NCBI RefSeq assembly: GCF_048544455.1
Contig: NC_133526.1
Coordinates: 3,302,001-3,366,000 of the forward strand
Source of the DNA: Silene latifolia
Lineage: Eukaryota; Streptophyta; Magnoliopsida; Caryophyllales; Caryophyllaceae
Length of the DNA: 64,000 bases
Reading direction: 5' to 3'
The position numbers and the translations under genes were made by a program. Positions within the stretch are counted from its first letter, which is position 1. Each line of letters starts with the position of its first letter. Positions 1 to 11,041 of the stretch are shown here, one piece after another. The notes under the pieces were generated by a model, which ran no database searches, had not been told where the DNA came from, and saw only the letters and a list, made by a program, of their open reading frames with translations.

Positions 1-305
1 TATCGAGTGTTAGACATGGCGATGCTAGGTATTATGAGTCGAGTAACATGTATTATTGCTGTGATGCCTGTGATGCTTTCAATTTTGATATTAGTTGGAA
101 TCGTATACTGTCTGCTTTTGTAAAGTTGTTTCTTTCTATATCTCTCTGTCTGTTCTTTGTAGTTTCGGTAGTGTGATTTATTTAGGATTATGCCACGAAG
201 TCTGAAACTGTTATTTTCTTCCAATTTATACTTCGTAGTCAATAATCTGTTCCAACTAGTGCATCCTTTATCCCCCTCACCTTTGTTCATTTTGTGTTCT
301 GATAG
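1..305. other. Probable intron of the syntaxin gene
   Basis: No exon is recognisable here. The T-rich sequence ends in an acceptor (ttctgatag) directly before a syntaxin exon at 306, so this is most simply intron sequence of the gene whose 5' part lies outside the window. Confidence 0.5.
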
Positions 306-1454
306 CTACACGGCTAGCGAGATTGATGCGAGTACAGATAATTCACAGGAGCAACGAGCCGTTCTTGTGGAAGCGAGGAGGTGAGAATAAAAATAACATC
401 TTTTACCAAATGCGCCAATTAGGTTTGGGGCCCGTGCTTTGGACAGATCAACTGACAATATTTATCTGTCTTTTGACATATTTGATTATCTATTATGTGA
501 ATCCACAAGGCAAGAGGTGTTGCTATTGGACAATGAGATAGTTTTCAACGAAGCTATAATCGAGGAAAGAGAGCAGGGAATACAGGAAATCCAGAATCAA
601 ATTGGTGAGGTAAATGAGATCTTCAAAGACCTTGCGGTGCTAGTCCATGATCAAGGAGTTATGATTGGTAAGTTATTTATTTATTTAATTTATATCTAAT
701 TTCTTCCCTCTCGAGGGACATTGCAGATGCCTATATCCAGGGGCTGACTTTATGATTATTCCACGCGCAGATGATATCGGCTCCAATGTTGAAAATGCTC
801 ATGCTGCAACCGCGCAGGGAAGATCTCAACTAGCTAAGGCGTCAAAGACCCAAAAATCAAACTCCTCACTTGTGAGTTGGGCCTATTTTTTTTTTCCCTG
901 GGAGAAAAATTAAAATTAGCCTCTTAAAATTGTTTTAAATTAATCAAATCCGAAAAATATTGTTGACGATCCAAACCTGTCTCTCTCAATCTCTCATAAC
1001 AGAAAGTCGGAAACTTATATTAACTAGCACTAAATTATCACACGTAAAAGTGAAGTATAACGAAATTGCTACAGAATTGGAGCTCCCAAGTCCCCAAATT
1101 GAAGGCTGTCTTCCAATAACCTAATTTATTTTGTTGTCTCTCGTCGAAACTTTTAGATATTGGGTCATAAACACCGGCATTGACAGTAGTCCAAAATATG
1201 CTCTCCTCTGTCACTTTGAGTGAATTATTTCAATGACGATATCAAAATTAGTGGATCGGTTAACATGCTGTTTAGAGTATTATATGATGTAGCATAATTC
1301 AAAGATTCATACTGTCCAGTTACTTATTAAATCCGTCTTTTGTCAAAAATGGCTTATTTCCTGATTGCTGAATGTCTATTGAATGTAGACATGCCTGCTG
1401 CTCGTGATATTTGGGATAATCCTCCTCATTGTCCTCATAATCATTGCCGCATAA
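306..1454 (+). CDS. SYP22-like: SYP2-type syntaxin (Qa-SNARE), 3' part of gene
   Basis: This is the C-terminal part of a plant SYP21/SYP22 (PEP12/VAM3) syntaxin, a Qa-SNARE driving fusion at the prevacuolar compartment and vacuole. Four exons can be read with matching phases: 306-380, 510-667, 771-871 and 1389-1454, all with GT-AG borders. They encode the linker ([20 protein letters not shown]), the SNARE helix ([20 protein letters not shown], then [19 protein letters not shown]), a Ser/Lys-rich stretch and a final exon that is almost all membrane anchor ([20 protein letters not shown], stop TAA at 1452-1454). The N-terminal Habc domain lies upstream of the window. The wording of the SNARE helix follows Arabidopsis SYP22 from memory. 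The choice among SYP21, 22 and 23 is not settled by this fragment. Confidence 0.88.
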
Positions 1455-2380
1455 CAAGGGGATACTTGGGAACCAGTGTTTTATGTTTCGGAAATATGTA
1501 ACTACTTTTTCCTTTTTCCGTTCAATTTTCAACCCTTTGTTGTCTAGTATTTGATCATTGTTATGTAAAGGGGGAAATATTTGGGAATTTAAAGTGATAT
1601 GTGCATCACTTACAGGTCATGGGGTCATGTAGCCATTGTGTCGAAGGGGGGAGTTTCGGGTCTGTGTTTCTTCTTGTAAGGTCATCTACTTCTGAAATGA
1701 CGGTACTTGCAGTATGTTGCATAATTCTTTGTTGTTCAGTTTGAAAATAACTTGTTAATAATAAAGGTGCGTCGATGTCCTAAGTACTGTATTATTCTTG
1801 CTTACTCTCCTGGAGCCCTCTTTTTTGTTTAGTCGCGGAATCAGACTGTAAAATCTGAAACTTCTTTGAGATTTAGAATCGATGATGTCATTTGAGGAAC
1901 CTGATTTGAAGGAACTGGACTCGTCATTCATCGAAATTGTCAGTACTTGGATTGCAGGGCCGGTAGCTCCTGTAATTCAGTCAGTCTTTCCCAAATCCGT
2001 GTTCCTTTCCTTTACTCGATGTGTATGAACCAGATTGTATTTTTGTGAGACTATAACCCAAAAGCAATGTGGAAGATCTTTAATACAGGAACGAAGTCCG
2101 GGTATTTTATCGTGACCTTATTCTTACTCGAGTGTAAAATGAGAATTGGGATGATTGTATGCTTAAGCTATAAAGGGCGGGATATACTCCGTATTTAGAA
2201 AGAAAAAAAAAAAACATTGTGATTAAGTTTAGTAAATAGGCAAAATTTGGCCCGACTTTTTATAAACATATATTGCACATACAAGCAAAGGAACATATTC
2301 ACAAGAAACGCGTCAAGAAACCATCAAAACAAACTTGTACAACGAGATTCGATCAGTGGTAAAATAAGGGGGCCAAGAAG
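1455..2380. other. 3' UTR and intergenic DNA
   Basis: This stretch is AT-rich and has no exon I can support. The first few hundred bases are probably the 3' UTR of the syntaxin gene. No structured repeat was seen. Confidence 0.4.
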
Positions 2381-2483
2381 GGTACCTGCAGACGATTTGA
2401 CCGATCCCGCTTCTGCTATGACATTTGCACATTTAGACGCTACTATTGTACTATCAAGAGGATTAGCCGCCAAAGGGATCTAC
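2381..2483 (+). pseudogene. atpB: Plastid atpB fragment (NUPT)
   Basis: About 34 codons read [20 protein letters not shown] then [14 protein letters not shown]. This is the segment of the ATP synthase beta subunit after the catalytic P-loop region. The wording [10 protein letters not shown] is the chloroplast form; the mitochondrial protein has SRQISELGIY. Homology stops abruptly on both sides, and there is no start, no gene context and at least two substitutions (SAM for PAT). It is best read as a short nuclear insertion of plastid DNA. Confidence 0.8.
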
Positions 2484-2564
2484 ACTCACCCTCCTCGATC
2501 CTCGCGTAACCATTACTTATTAATCCTCATTACAGAATACAGAGTATAATTTTCTGCCCTCTAG

Positions 2565-3169
2565 CACTAGCGGAGCCAGGAATTGATTCCAGCGGGGGCG
2601 AACGGGTAATGGTATGAGGGGAGCTCGAAAAAATTTCGGAAATTTTAATTAAAACTTTGGGAAAATGCACGCGGTGCCCTTGATGTTTGAGATTTTGCCC
2701 GATATACCCAACTTTTTGGTCCGGAAATCTTTAAGAGGCCATAACTCGTGTTTATGAGTTCAAAAAGATATAATTTTTTTTTCAAATCGATCATCTTTCC
2801 GAGAACTACGATTTGAAAAAAAAAAATTGTCGTATTTGAATCCTCTGGCTATGAGTTTTTGTATGTCAGTTTTTTTTACCAAATAAACTTTGAGTGACCA
2901 TATCTCTTGGTCACGAATTCCAAACTAGACAATTTTTTTTTTCAAGTCGTAGATCTCAAAAAGATGATCAATTTGGAAAAAAAAATCGTCACTTTCTGAG
3001 CTTGTAAACACGAGTTATGGCCTTTTATAGTTTTTCGGATAAAAAATTGGGTATTTCGGGCAAAATCTCAAACCTCAAGGGCACCGCGTGCATTATCCGT
3101 AAAACTTTTACAATTTTCATCTGGCAGCGGAGCGAGCGTCCCTGCTAACCCCATCTAGCTCCCACCAAT
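2565..3169. mobile_element. Small DNA element interrupted by a nested MITE
   Basis: The element starts cactagcggagccagg and ends ctagctcccaccaat. It is flanked by the direct repeat tgccctctag (left copy ending 2564, right copy 3169/3170-3178), a credible target duplication of about 9 bp. It resembles the element at 4087-4233 in intron 1 of the next gene (cagtggcggaatcagg ... agctcccc). A second MITE (2659-3099) is inserted inside it. Confidence 0.6.
2659..3099. mobile_element. MULE-type MITE with 9-bp TSD
   Basis: This 441-bp element is almost entirely a pair of long terminal inverted repeats of roughly 200 bp each. The left arm begins gggaaaatgcacgcggtgcc, and the right arm ends ggcaccgcgtgcattatccg. 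It is flanked by an exact 9-bp duplication taaaacttt (2650-2658 and 3100-3108), the Mutator hallmark. It has no coding capacity. The arms could fold into a long hairpin if transcribed. Confidence 0.85.
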
Positions 3170-3178
3170 GCCCTCTAG

Positions 3179-3388
3179 TATAAATCTCGACTCCGTTGTA
3201 TTCACACAAGTCACAACCCCCTCGTTCGATCGTGCATCACTAACATATTCACGTAATCACGTGGATTTCCTTACATACTATCCCCAAAATCTCTCGCTGT
3301 CGTCCCTCGTTTTCAAACACTTTCCTATTCCCTCTTTAAATTTCAATCAAATCTTCACCTTTTTCATTTTCTTTCACATCATTCAAAC
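3179..3388 (+). promoter_or_regulatory. Proximal promoter and 5' leader of the BPA1-like gene
   Basis: The pyrimidine-rich sequence, including tataaatctcg at 3178, precedes the ATG at 3389. The TATA-like string lies about 210 bp upstream of the ATG, a plausible core promoter, but the transcription start cannot be fixed from sequence alone. Confidence 0.4.
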
Positions 3389-6300
3389 ATGTCGGTAAGC
3401 ATTAATCCCTTACTATTTCCACATTTATACATTACATTCTAGTTTAATTCATCTTAATTAGCTCATTTTGTAGTTAATTTGTAAGTTGTAACGTAGTTTA
3501 TGGAGTAATTTTTGAATGTTATGGTTCATAGATCTGTAGAAATTAAGCTTGAAATCTTACATTTTGTTCTGGGTTTTTGTTTATTAATAATGGGTATGAT
3601 TTATTTTGTTGATATTTGTAGTAAAATTGAGTCTTTTTTGGTTTGATTTGTCAATTTTAATTGCCACATTTTTAGTAATTTGATGATGGATAGTTAATTT
3701 TAAGTGAAATAGATGTTAGACTATCAAACCGATCTCGGGACTCCAACCATTAGCTTAAGTTTTTGGTTGAGATGGTTTCTTGCAAAAGGTCACAGGTTCG
3801 AAAACCACCCCCTCAATTCGAAAGTGGAAAATTAAGCACCAGAGTTAAGGGGAGGCCTACACTAATTATTGTTAATTTTTTAAAGTAATTGAGGTATTGT
3901 TTGTTGACTTTATTTAGTGGAAGTTGGCAAATTTGCATATATGTTTGAATCTTCTTTGCTTGGGAAGTAAAAACCGTACCCCACGGATCGGAGCTACATG
4001 ATGTTTAGCTTATACTTCCTCTGTCGCGGTCAGTTTACATACTGTTGCTTTTGGCACAGAGATTGGCGAGGAGGGAGGGGACTATTCAGTGGCGGAATCA
4101 GGATTTGTAGTTAGGGGACGAGTAATGTAGTGAGGTAAACTCGAAAAGAGCTTGGAAATTCTAAGTAAGAATTTCAAAATTTCCATTGTAGAGGGCTGAA
4201 CGGCCCTACTAGCTCCCCTTAGTTCTGCCACCGGGAACATTTATTATTGTTCGTTGCTTTTGGATGGCAAATGTATTTTAAGGTGGAAAACAAACAAAAA
4301 ATCGTTACTTATAGAGTCATAGTTGTGAATTGTGATGTATGTTTGGTATAGATTTTGTGCTGGTGATTATGTACAAGTACAACCTTGTTAGTATTCTTTA
4401 GGAAATGGGCTTATCATTTTCTGGTTTTGTCTCACGTTCTAGGTAAAGACGGTTAAAGTAAGCAATGTGTCTTGTAAGGCATCTGAACTAGAACTTAAGG
4501 AGTTCTTTTCTTTCTCCGGAGACCTTGAATATGTGGAGACCAAGAGGTTAGCAAAATTTCTGTAAGCTGATTTTTTTGCCATGATAATCAAAGGTCAATA
4601 TTGCTTATTTAATGTACATTTGCAGCGAAGATGAGGAGACTCTAACTGCGTATGTTACATTCAAGGATTCACAAGGCGCTGATACTGCTGTTTTGTTAAC
4701 GGTAATCTTCATTGTTGATGATTGATGAATTCACCTGTTCATATTGAGAAATAGCTCTTACATTATTGAATGATGGATGTTGTTAGTCCCTTTCTGTATC
4801 CAAACAAAGAGTCAATGTATTGTGTCAAGTTTCCGATTTAGAGGTTACATTCTGCATGGCTAGATTTTGAGTTTCTACTCGGTTGCTTTTACCAAAATAG
4901 ATAAATTGACTTTGTGCCAACTGCCAAGTAGTACATGGTTTCATGAAACTTTGCATTGTTCCTAATTCCTATCAATACTTTTGACATATTTGGTAAAAAT
5001 ATATGTTCCGAAGTTTAGTAACATAATGTACAGCTTTAGTGTTGAAATATTCACCATGTTAAGTAGTTGAATACAAAATATAACATATGGAAATGAGAGT
5101 TTCCTGGCTGCCTTGCCTAAATTTTGTTTCAATGAAGTTTACTGTCGTGAAATGAAAATGAAGAAAAAAAATGTTGTGTATTAAGCTACAACAACAATAA
5201 TAACGTTGGTCTTAGGGGTTCCACAGATTGCGGGGCAAGCAACTATATCAGAAAAACATCCCTCCCGTAATTGTTTTTTTGTTTGTTTTGGGTTTGTTTA
5301 GATATTTCTTTTATTCTTTCACCAGTACTGGACAGCAACTTAGATGCATTGTTGATTATCATAGAAATCATGATCCAGTGAAGATTAGTCCTCCGCATTT
5401 GTTCTTGTTGCCTTGTTAGAGTAACTGGTCTTTACCAACTGTATGGAAAATATCCGTAAATCACATGCTATTTTGGGGGTCTTACTATTCTCCAGTTGAG
5501 GATTAACCCTAGGTCGGCCCATTTTTCTTTGAAAAGGCCAAAGCTACTCTTGCAGGAACATAAAAGACACTCTTTTCTACCTCTATCATTGTGGTCAATT
5601 AAGCTAGTTGTGAAATTCAATCAATCTAGACTATATGCTGAATTTTGTTCTATTGTGATCGATATGTTGTTCTCATTTTGAATTTGGTAACCCTTTTGCA
5701 TAACTCTAGCATATTATTCTAAATAAAATCTTCTTTGGCGGAGACATGTTTTTGTCATAGGCAATTGCATCTCTCATTAGTTTGAGCCCTATCACGAGTC
5801 TTCCTGAGGACATGATCATCTGCATTTTTTCTGTCTTGTGAAGATGTCAGCAAGTTGGCCGGTGAAGTCATTGGACTATTGGAGTAGTGGTGATTGGTGA
5901 ATATGACTTGGGTTCCAAACCCGTCACCATAACTGCCTTATGACTCCCTTTGACATCCCGAAAAACAGACTTAGTTGCCATCTGATAATAACTGTGTGCA
6001 TAATTGCATATGCCAGGGAGCAACAATAGCTGGTAAGACGGTCACAATAACTTTGGATCCGGAATATGAATTGCCACCTGCTGCTTTGGCTCAAGTATCT
6101 GTAAGAAAATGCTCTCATATTTCTACCTTCTTCTTCTCTGCCAACTAATGCTTCTAAGTAACGCCTCCCGAATCGTCACAGGAAGGCCAGAGTCCCCAAT
6201 CCGCACTTCGGAAAGCAGAAGATGTCGTCAGCAGCATGTTATCCAAGGGATTTGTACTTGGGAAAGATGCAGTTGGAAAGGCAAAATCCTTCGACGACAA

Positions 6301-6787
6301 GCACCAACTGACTTCAACAGCCTCACTCAAAATCGCGTCTCTTGATCAAAAACTTGGTTTCACCGAGAAGATCAGCCTGGGCACTTCTGCTGTCAACAAT
6401 AAAGTCAAGGAGATGGATGAGAAATTCCAGGTTTCTGAGAAAACCAAAACGGCCCTTTCAGTAGCTGAGGAAACGGTCAGTAATGCGGGTTCTGCTATAA
6501 TAAAAAACCGTTATGTGCTCACTGGTGCTACTTGGGTGACCGGTGCTTTCAACAAGGTGACCAAAGCAGCGAGTGATGTCGGTCAAAAGACGAAAGAGAG
6601 AGTTGGTATGGTGGACGATGAGCAGAAGAGAAAAATGGTGGATGACTATGCAAAGGTTCATTTTTCCGAGTCTGAACCCAACTCTCCAATCGCTGGCTCC
6701 CCCAACGCTTTTTCATCTCCCAAGGATTCACTCCAAAATGAGCAACAACCCACTAAGCCTGAGCCTGCACAAGGCTTGATCCTTTGA
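3389..6787 (+). CDS. BPA1-like: Binding partner of ACD11 1-like RRM protein (BPA1-like)
   Basis: Five exons join in phase: 3389-3394 (Met-Ser only), 4443-4546, 4626-4701, 6017-6100 and 6182-6787, giving about 291 aa. Residues 1-85 form an RRM-like fold (TVKVSNVSCKASELELKEFF, then AYVTFKDSQGADTAVLLTG). After it comes the conserved region LRKAEDVVSSMLSKGFVLGK and SNAGSAIIKNRYVLTGATWV, typical of Arabidopsis BPA1 and its BPL relatives. Those proteins bind the sphingolipid-transfer protein ACD11 and restrain cell death and immunity. The C-terminus is Pro/Ser/Glu-rich (about residues 250-291). Splitting the ORF after codon 2 matches the usual structure of this family. Intron 1 carries a tRNA-like repeat and a small MITE; intron 3 is 1.3 kb with no recognisable insert. 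No breaks were seen. Confidence 0.9.
3727..3860 (+). repeat. tRNA-like short interspersed repeat fragment
   Basis: The words taagtttttggttgagatgg, then ggtcacaggttcgaaaacc (box-B-like) and ggggaggcctacactaatt, recur at 57480-57720 and, reversed, near 44790-44870 and 57360-57450. It is probably a fragment of a SINE or of a miniature terminal-repeat element. The family is not resolved. Confidence 0.45.
4087..4233. mobile_element. Short MITE in intron 1 of the BPA1-like gene
   Basis: The stretch runs from cagtggcggaatcagg to ttctgccaccg, so the ends form an imperfect inverted repeat of about 10 bp. Its interior matches the element at 2565-3169 (gtaaactcgaaaa, agctcccc). It has no coding capacity. 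Confidence 0.5.
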
Positions 6788-7227
6788 TATTGCATTAGAT
6801 GGTACGGAGTATATTTTTTCTCGACAATATTTTTTTCGTCTTCTTTATTTTCTCCATGGTCATTGCTATAATGCAATTGCTTTATAGTTTCCTTTGAGCC
6901 TACAATATGTAAACGAACCTCATAAAAGTGAAATATTCAGTTATATACGAGGAAACAAGTTCGAACTTGGGACCATTGTCCATTAAACCTCAATGTTCGC
7001 CTAAAAGTGAGGCACGATGACTTTGAGGTTATAAGTTCAAATCTTTTTTAAGATTGCTGAGGTGTGGTTCGATTAATCGAATATGTGGCAATATGTTGCT
7101 GACAGAATTTGAACCCAGATTATAGGCATCATCTTTCATAACTTTACCGCTTAAATTAACTGACATTTTGTGACGAAAGAACACTGAGAGAATTCAAACA
7201 GCATCTGGTTCAGTGATTCTTTCTTTT
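6788..7227. other. 3' flank of the BPA1-like gene
   Basis: This holds a likely 3' UTR, then AT-rich DNA with two degenerate tRNA-like words (agttcgaacttgggacc, ataagttcaaatc). No gene was seen. Confidence 0.35.
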
Positions 7228-7398
7228 CCCATTGCAAGTCTCTCTTGTGACGGGTATTACCCGTCGTAAACTTGCAGATAAGACAAAATAATTGCGATGG
7301 GTCAAGTATTACTTATGTGGGTATTATCCGTCACATGAGTGTTACTTAACCCGTCGCAAACTTGTGACGGATATACCGTCACAAATAAGAATTTGTGA
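7228..7398. mobile_element. MITE with gtgacgg terminal motif
   Basis: The ends read tctcttgtgacgggtattac and gtgacggatataccgtcaca, with repeated inverted words of the type gacgg-(n)-ccgtc. It shares its end motif with 8240-8425, and more weakly with 54180-54375 and 60165-60345. Exact borders and target duplication were not resolved. Confidence 0.5.
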
Positions 7399-8239
7399 TT
7401 TTTAGGAGAATCAGTCACAACTCACAACTTCACAAGTCCCAAGGCAAGCCAGACCACAACCATCCAAGTTGCAACATTATTCTGGGTCCCATTTAATGCT
7501 GAAAGTGTAAATAAATAGTACAAGTACTGCTGGAATATATAATTGCAATTTGACAATTTAATTTAAAATAATTTTAAAAAATGCCAGGCTGTAAGACCCA
7601 AAGTCCAACTCATTCAATGAATTGGCTCATCCAGGTCCACCTGTGAGTGCTTCAACAACGGCTTTATTCGGCCTCTAAAATTGTACTCATTCTGTCCCGA
7701 TCATTTCTTTACGTTTTCTTATTCGAGTGTCTTACTACATTTTTCTCGTTTTCATATATACTCCGTGTATAAGTGTATAAACAGTGTACACCGAGGTTCT
7801 AATTTCTTTTACATCTTGTTTATTATCATTATTAAACAAGAAAATTTATAAACATTTAATTAATGGTCAAATTATCGTTAAATCGTTATACAATATACAA
7901 CGGTCTTACAAAATAATTAGCGCTCGAGTGGCCCAATCGACCAAGTCCTAGCTGGACTCCATCCACTCTTACCAGCTACAGTGTTACACTAGGAGTGTAG
8001 GACACATCTAATTCCCTATTTTCCAGCTATCATTTTCTTTTTTCTGTCGGTCAGATATTTTTTAAATAAAAAACAAAAAAATTGTCACAATTTGAACCAT
8101 GCCACTCAATTATACATCAATAATAATCAATAATTAATATCTATCCAAATTTAGAATAATACCAAGAAAATAATAAAATTTTAAAAAACGGCAATAAAAA
8201 TCGACGTGTATTTAATGTGGTAAGTAAAATTCAACAGCT
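7399..8239. other. Intergenic AT-rich DNA
   Basis: Only a decayed Stowaway-like word (tactcattctgtcccgatca, about 7685) and AT-rich sequence are visible. No ORF or exon is supported. Confidence 0.35.
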
Positions 8240-8425
8240 ACTCTTGCTTGTGACGGGCTAATCTCGTCACAAGCTTGTGACCTCTCACAAAAAGGGAGAA
8301 GGGACAAGGTGGGGCACCCCCCATGTGCTTCCCACTTACCTCTCAATGAGCATTTTGTGAGAGGAAACGGTATCCGTCACAAGTTTGTGACGGATATCGC
8401 CCGTCTTCAATGAGATTTTGTGAAA
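8240..8425. mobile_element. MITE with gtgacgg ends and conserved core
   Basis: The ends are cttgcttgtgacgggctaat and gtgacggatatcgcccgtct. The core caccccccatgtgcttccca is shared, with drift, by the elements at 54180-54375 and 60165-60345. It lies just downstream of the small membrane-protein gene. Confidence 0.55.
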
Positions 8426-8623
8426 ATTCAATTTAGAAATTGAGATAGCGTTACTGTCCAGAAAATCAATAACCGATCCTGATCATTGTCCTTCGAACGA
8501 AACCACTCATTAGTCATTATACATCGATAATCAATAACTAATATATCCAAATCTCGAATAATAACAACAATAAAAAAATGGCGAAATTATTCTACAGCAT
8601 GTGCGCACATTTTGCAAGATTGA

Positions 8624-9488
8624 CTAAAAATCGCCGAGTTTTCGGTGAGAACGAGCATTCGAACTGTCAATTTGCATTGTTTCTTCTTGTAAATTCGTCA
8701 AACTTCGTATTGCAAATGCTTTGCTTCGTTTCAGCTGCTTATTATTGTTGTTCGCTTCGTCAATTTCCTTCAATTCTGCATAATTTATCATCAAATCAAC
8801 AATCTCTTCATCGAAAATCGAGTTCCGAAACTACTAGTATCATTCATTTACCTTTAATTAAAAGGTAAACGAATAATTGAGACGGTCTATATGCTTAAAT
8901 TATAATCAAAGCAACAATTTATTCAACAAAAATCGAATTTCAAAAGTAGGAGTATAATGCAAGTTATGTATCAAATTTATTTATACATACCTGTAATTTC
9001 TTCTGGATGCTTGAATTTAAATCCATGAAATTGAGCCAAATCTGCAGCAGATAATTAAATTAAATTAAATCATCGATTAAATAAAGTCAAACAACATTAC
9101 ACAAGTTTTTCGAGACGATATTTGAACAAACGTATGAAAATGAAATCCAGAGGTATTTTAGTGAAAAATGAAAGATATTTTAGAGACGGAGAGAGTAAAA
9201 ATAACCTTGAGGAGAAGGATCATGAGACGATAAATAAAGTACGAGGAAACAGAAAACAATGAGGATAGGAATGAAGTGAATGAAGTTTTCCGGCGGCGGA
9301 GAGTGAGAGCGGTGAGGTTTCTCTGTTTTGAATTCGCCGTCGTCTGTGACGGCGATGGCGGAGGAAGAGGAGGAGAAGGAGGACGGGGATGAATCGCGGC
9401 GGCGTTGATCGTCGGACATTAAAACGACGTCGTCGGTGGAGATAACTAGTCTTTCTCTGCTTGGTGAACCTAAAGATTGGCGTTGCAT
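8624..9488 (-). CDS. Small single-pass membrane protein, unknown function
   Basis: This minus-strand gene has three exons: 9488-9206, 9041-8991 and 8805-8624. The lengths sum to 516 nt (171 aa plus stop). Exon 1 gives a Ser-rich N-terminus (MQRQSLGSPSRERL), an acidic/basic linker and one membrane helix (FIHFIPILIVFCFLVLYLSS, about residues 69-88). Exon 2 continues DLAQFHGFKFKHPEEIT, and exon 3 ends RSHRKLGDF. The opening MQRQSLGSPSR and the ending HRKxxDF recall an uncharacterised plant transmembrane family. I know no established function. The exon 3 acceptor (cgatgaag before 8805) is the only site that keeps phase but is not strong. Topology would place the N-terminus in the cytosol and the C-terminal part in a lumen or outside. 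Confidence 0.72.
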
Positions 9489-10232
9489 GGTTAGAGTTTT
9501 AGAGAGAAGATAGTGAAAAAATTGGAGAATGATTCTATCAGTTGTGGTGTGAGTTAATGTGGTTTTATGTGCATTGTGGAGGGAGCGTAAGAGTATTTAA
9601 TGTGCGACACCGTAAATATCTTAGCCTAGTAGTTAAGACGGATATATTGTGATAATAGGTCACGGATTCAAAATTCTCCCATGTATATTATTTTGAATGG
9701 GTGTAATATATCGTTTGTATACTAATACTAAGATTCTGTAAGATACGGAGTATAATATATTGTATAATTTAATTGAAATAATGAAAAAGACATGGAATAA
9801 AAATAAATCCTAAGAGCACATATTATGTAAGAAATCTCATAATAGCTTTATCAATTTTCTAACGTGTGCCCTTAAAAGCGCGGGATAAGAAGTCATTTAA
9901 AGGTAATATTTGTATGATTTTTTCTTCCCTCAAAAAAAAAAATTGTATGAATTTTTCACTAAAAATAATACAGTAATAATGAGTATATCTTTCAATTTAT
10001 CATGATAGAAATATAAATATTTTCTTAAATGACTTCTTATAGACTTATAGCGTCGGTAAGGAATTAAGGATTACATATCCCACTTTTGTGCTTAATTGCT
10101 TAAATACTCAATAACTTGAGTAGTTGTAAATGCAATAGCTTTTTGTTACTTATAGTCCTTATGAAAATTTATACACGAATTATAATATAAAGCGGTCGAA
10201 CGACAATCTCATTATTTGAAAGACTATTTATT
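9489..10232. other. Upstream DNA of the membrane-protein gene
   Basis: This holds the promoter and leader of the minus-strand gene and AT-rich sequence. No further exon or structured repeat is visible. Confidence 0.35.
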
Positions 10233-10482
10233 TACTTCCTCTATTTTTCTATATATGACTTTCTCACATTTCGAGACACACTTCTCTCTTCAATATCTCT
10301 CAAATTATATGTTTAAATATAGTGATATGTATACTCATATGAAAGAGTTTTTCATAAGGAATTTAATGGTATAATTTTTATAATTTTTTAACAAATATAT
10401 TTTTGTTAATTTTGTAGATATTAAAGTCAAAGGCTTGCCTCGAAAAAGCAAAACGTCATATATTAAAAAATGGAGGGAGTAT
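10233..10482. mobile_element. Stowaway-like MITE
   Basis: The element begins tacttcctctatttttctat and ends taaaaaatggagggagta. These form inverted repeats with TA at each end and an AT-rich interior. The long arms include atatatgac and its complement gtcatatat. Confidence 0.75.
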
Positions 10483-10802
10483 TAATGATAAATAAATATG
10501 TAAGACTTTATTTATTTATGAAATTGTCTTATAATATATATAAAACCGTCTTACATTATAATTAATCGTAAATGGGATGCGCTAAGTTTTAGTGTTGTTC
10601 TTAACTATGGCTATGGTGTTCTACTTTTCTAGTTTTCTTGTCTTAATTGCCAAAAACAAAATGTTTTTGTATTCGCATGCTTAAGAGTTAAGTCACCCGT
10701 TGTAAACTTCATCTATAAAAATCTCATAATGTTGACAATATGAACATTGGAATGCCTACATCTACATGTTACTAAGCATTGATTAGTTAATCAATAAAAC
10801 TT

Positions 10803-11041
10803 GGGAGAGACGGTCTCTCACTAAGTTATTGAGAGACCAATCTTTCGTACCCTTTTATTTGTATTTCGTACCATTTTTATTGTTGATCGTGACATAGTAA
10901 TTTCGTACCTATATACATAATAAATGTACTCATTTTATTCTTAATCATGATTTGTACCTATTTTATTACTTTTAGTATCACTTTTTCTTAAAATTGTACA
11001 ATGGTCTCTCAATAAAGCTTATTAAGAGACCGTCTCTCAGG
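10803..11041. mobile_element. MITE with gagagacggtctct inverted ends
   Basis: The left end gggagagacggtctctcact pairs with the right end taagagaccgtctctcagg. A second inner pair (ttattgagagacc / ggtctctcaata) continues the palindrome. Its interior holds several gtaccattttatt words. The borders are accurate to a few bases. Confidence 0.65.

Noticed and set aside
1320-1532. 70-codon minus-strand ORF
   Set aside because: It overlaps the last syntaxin exon and its 3' UTR on the opposite strand and has no support of its own.
8578-8868. 96-codon plus-strand ORF
   Set aside because: It is the opposite strand of exon 3 of the small membrane-protein gene, which has matching phases and a conserved-looking end.
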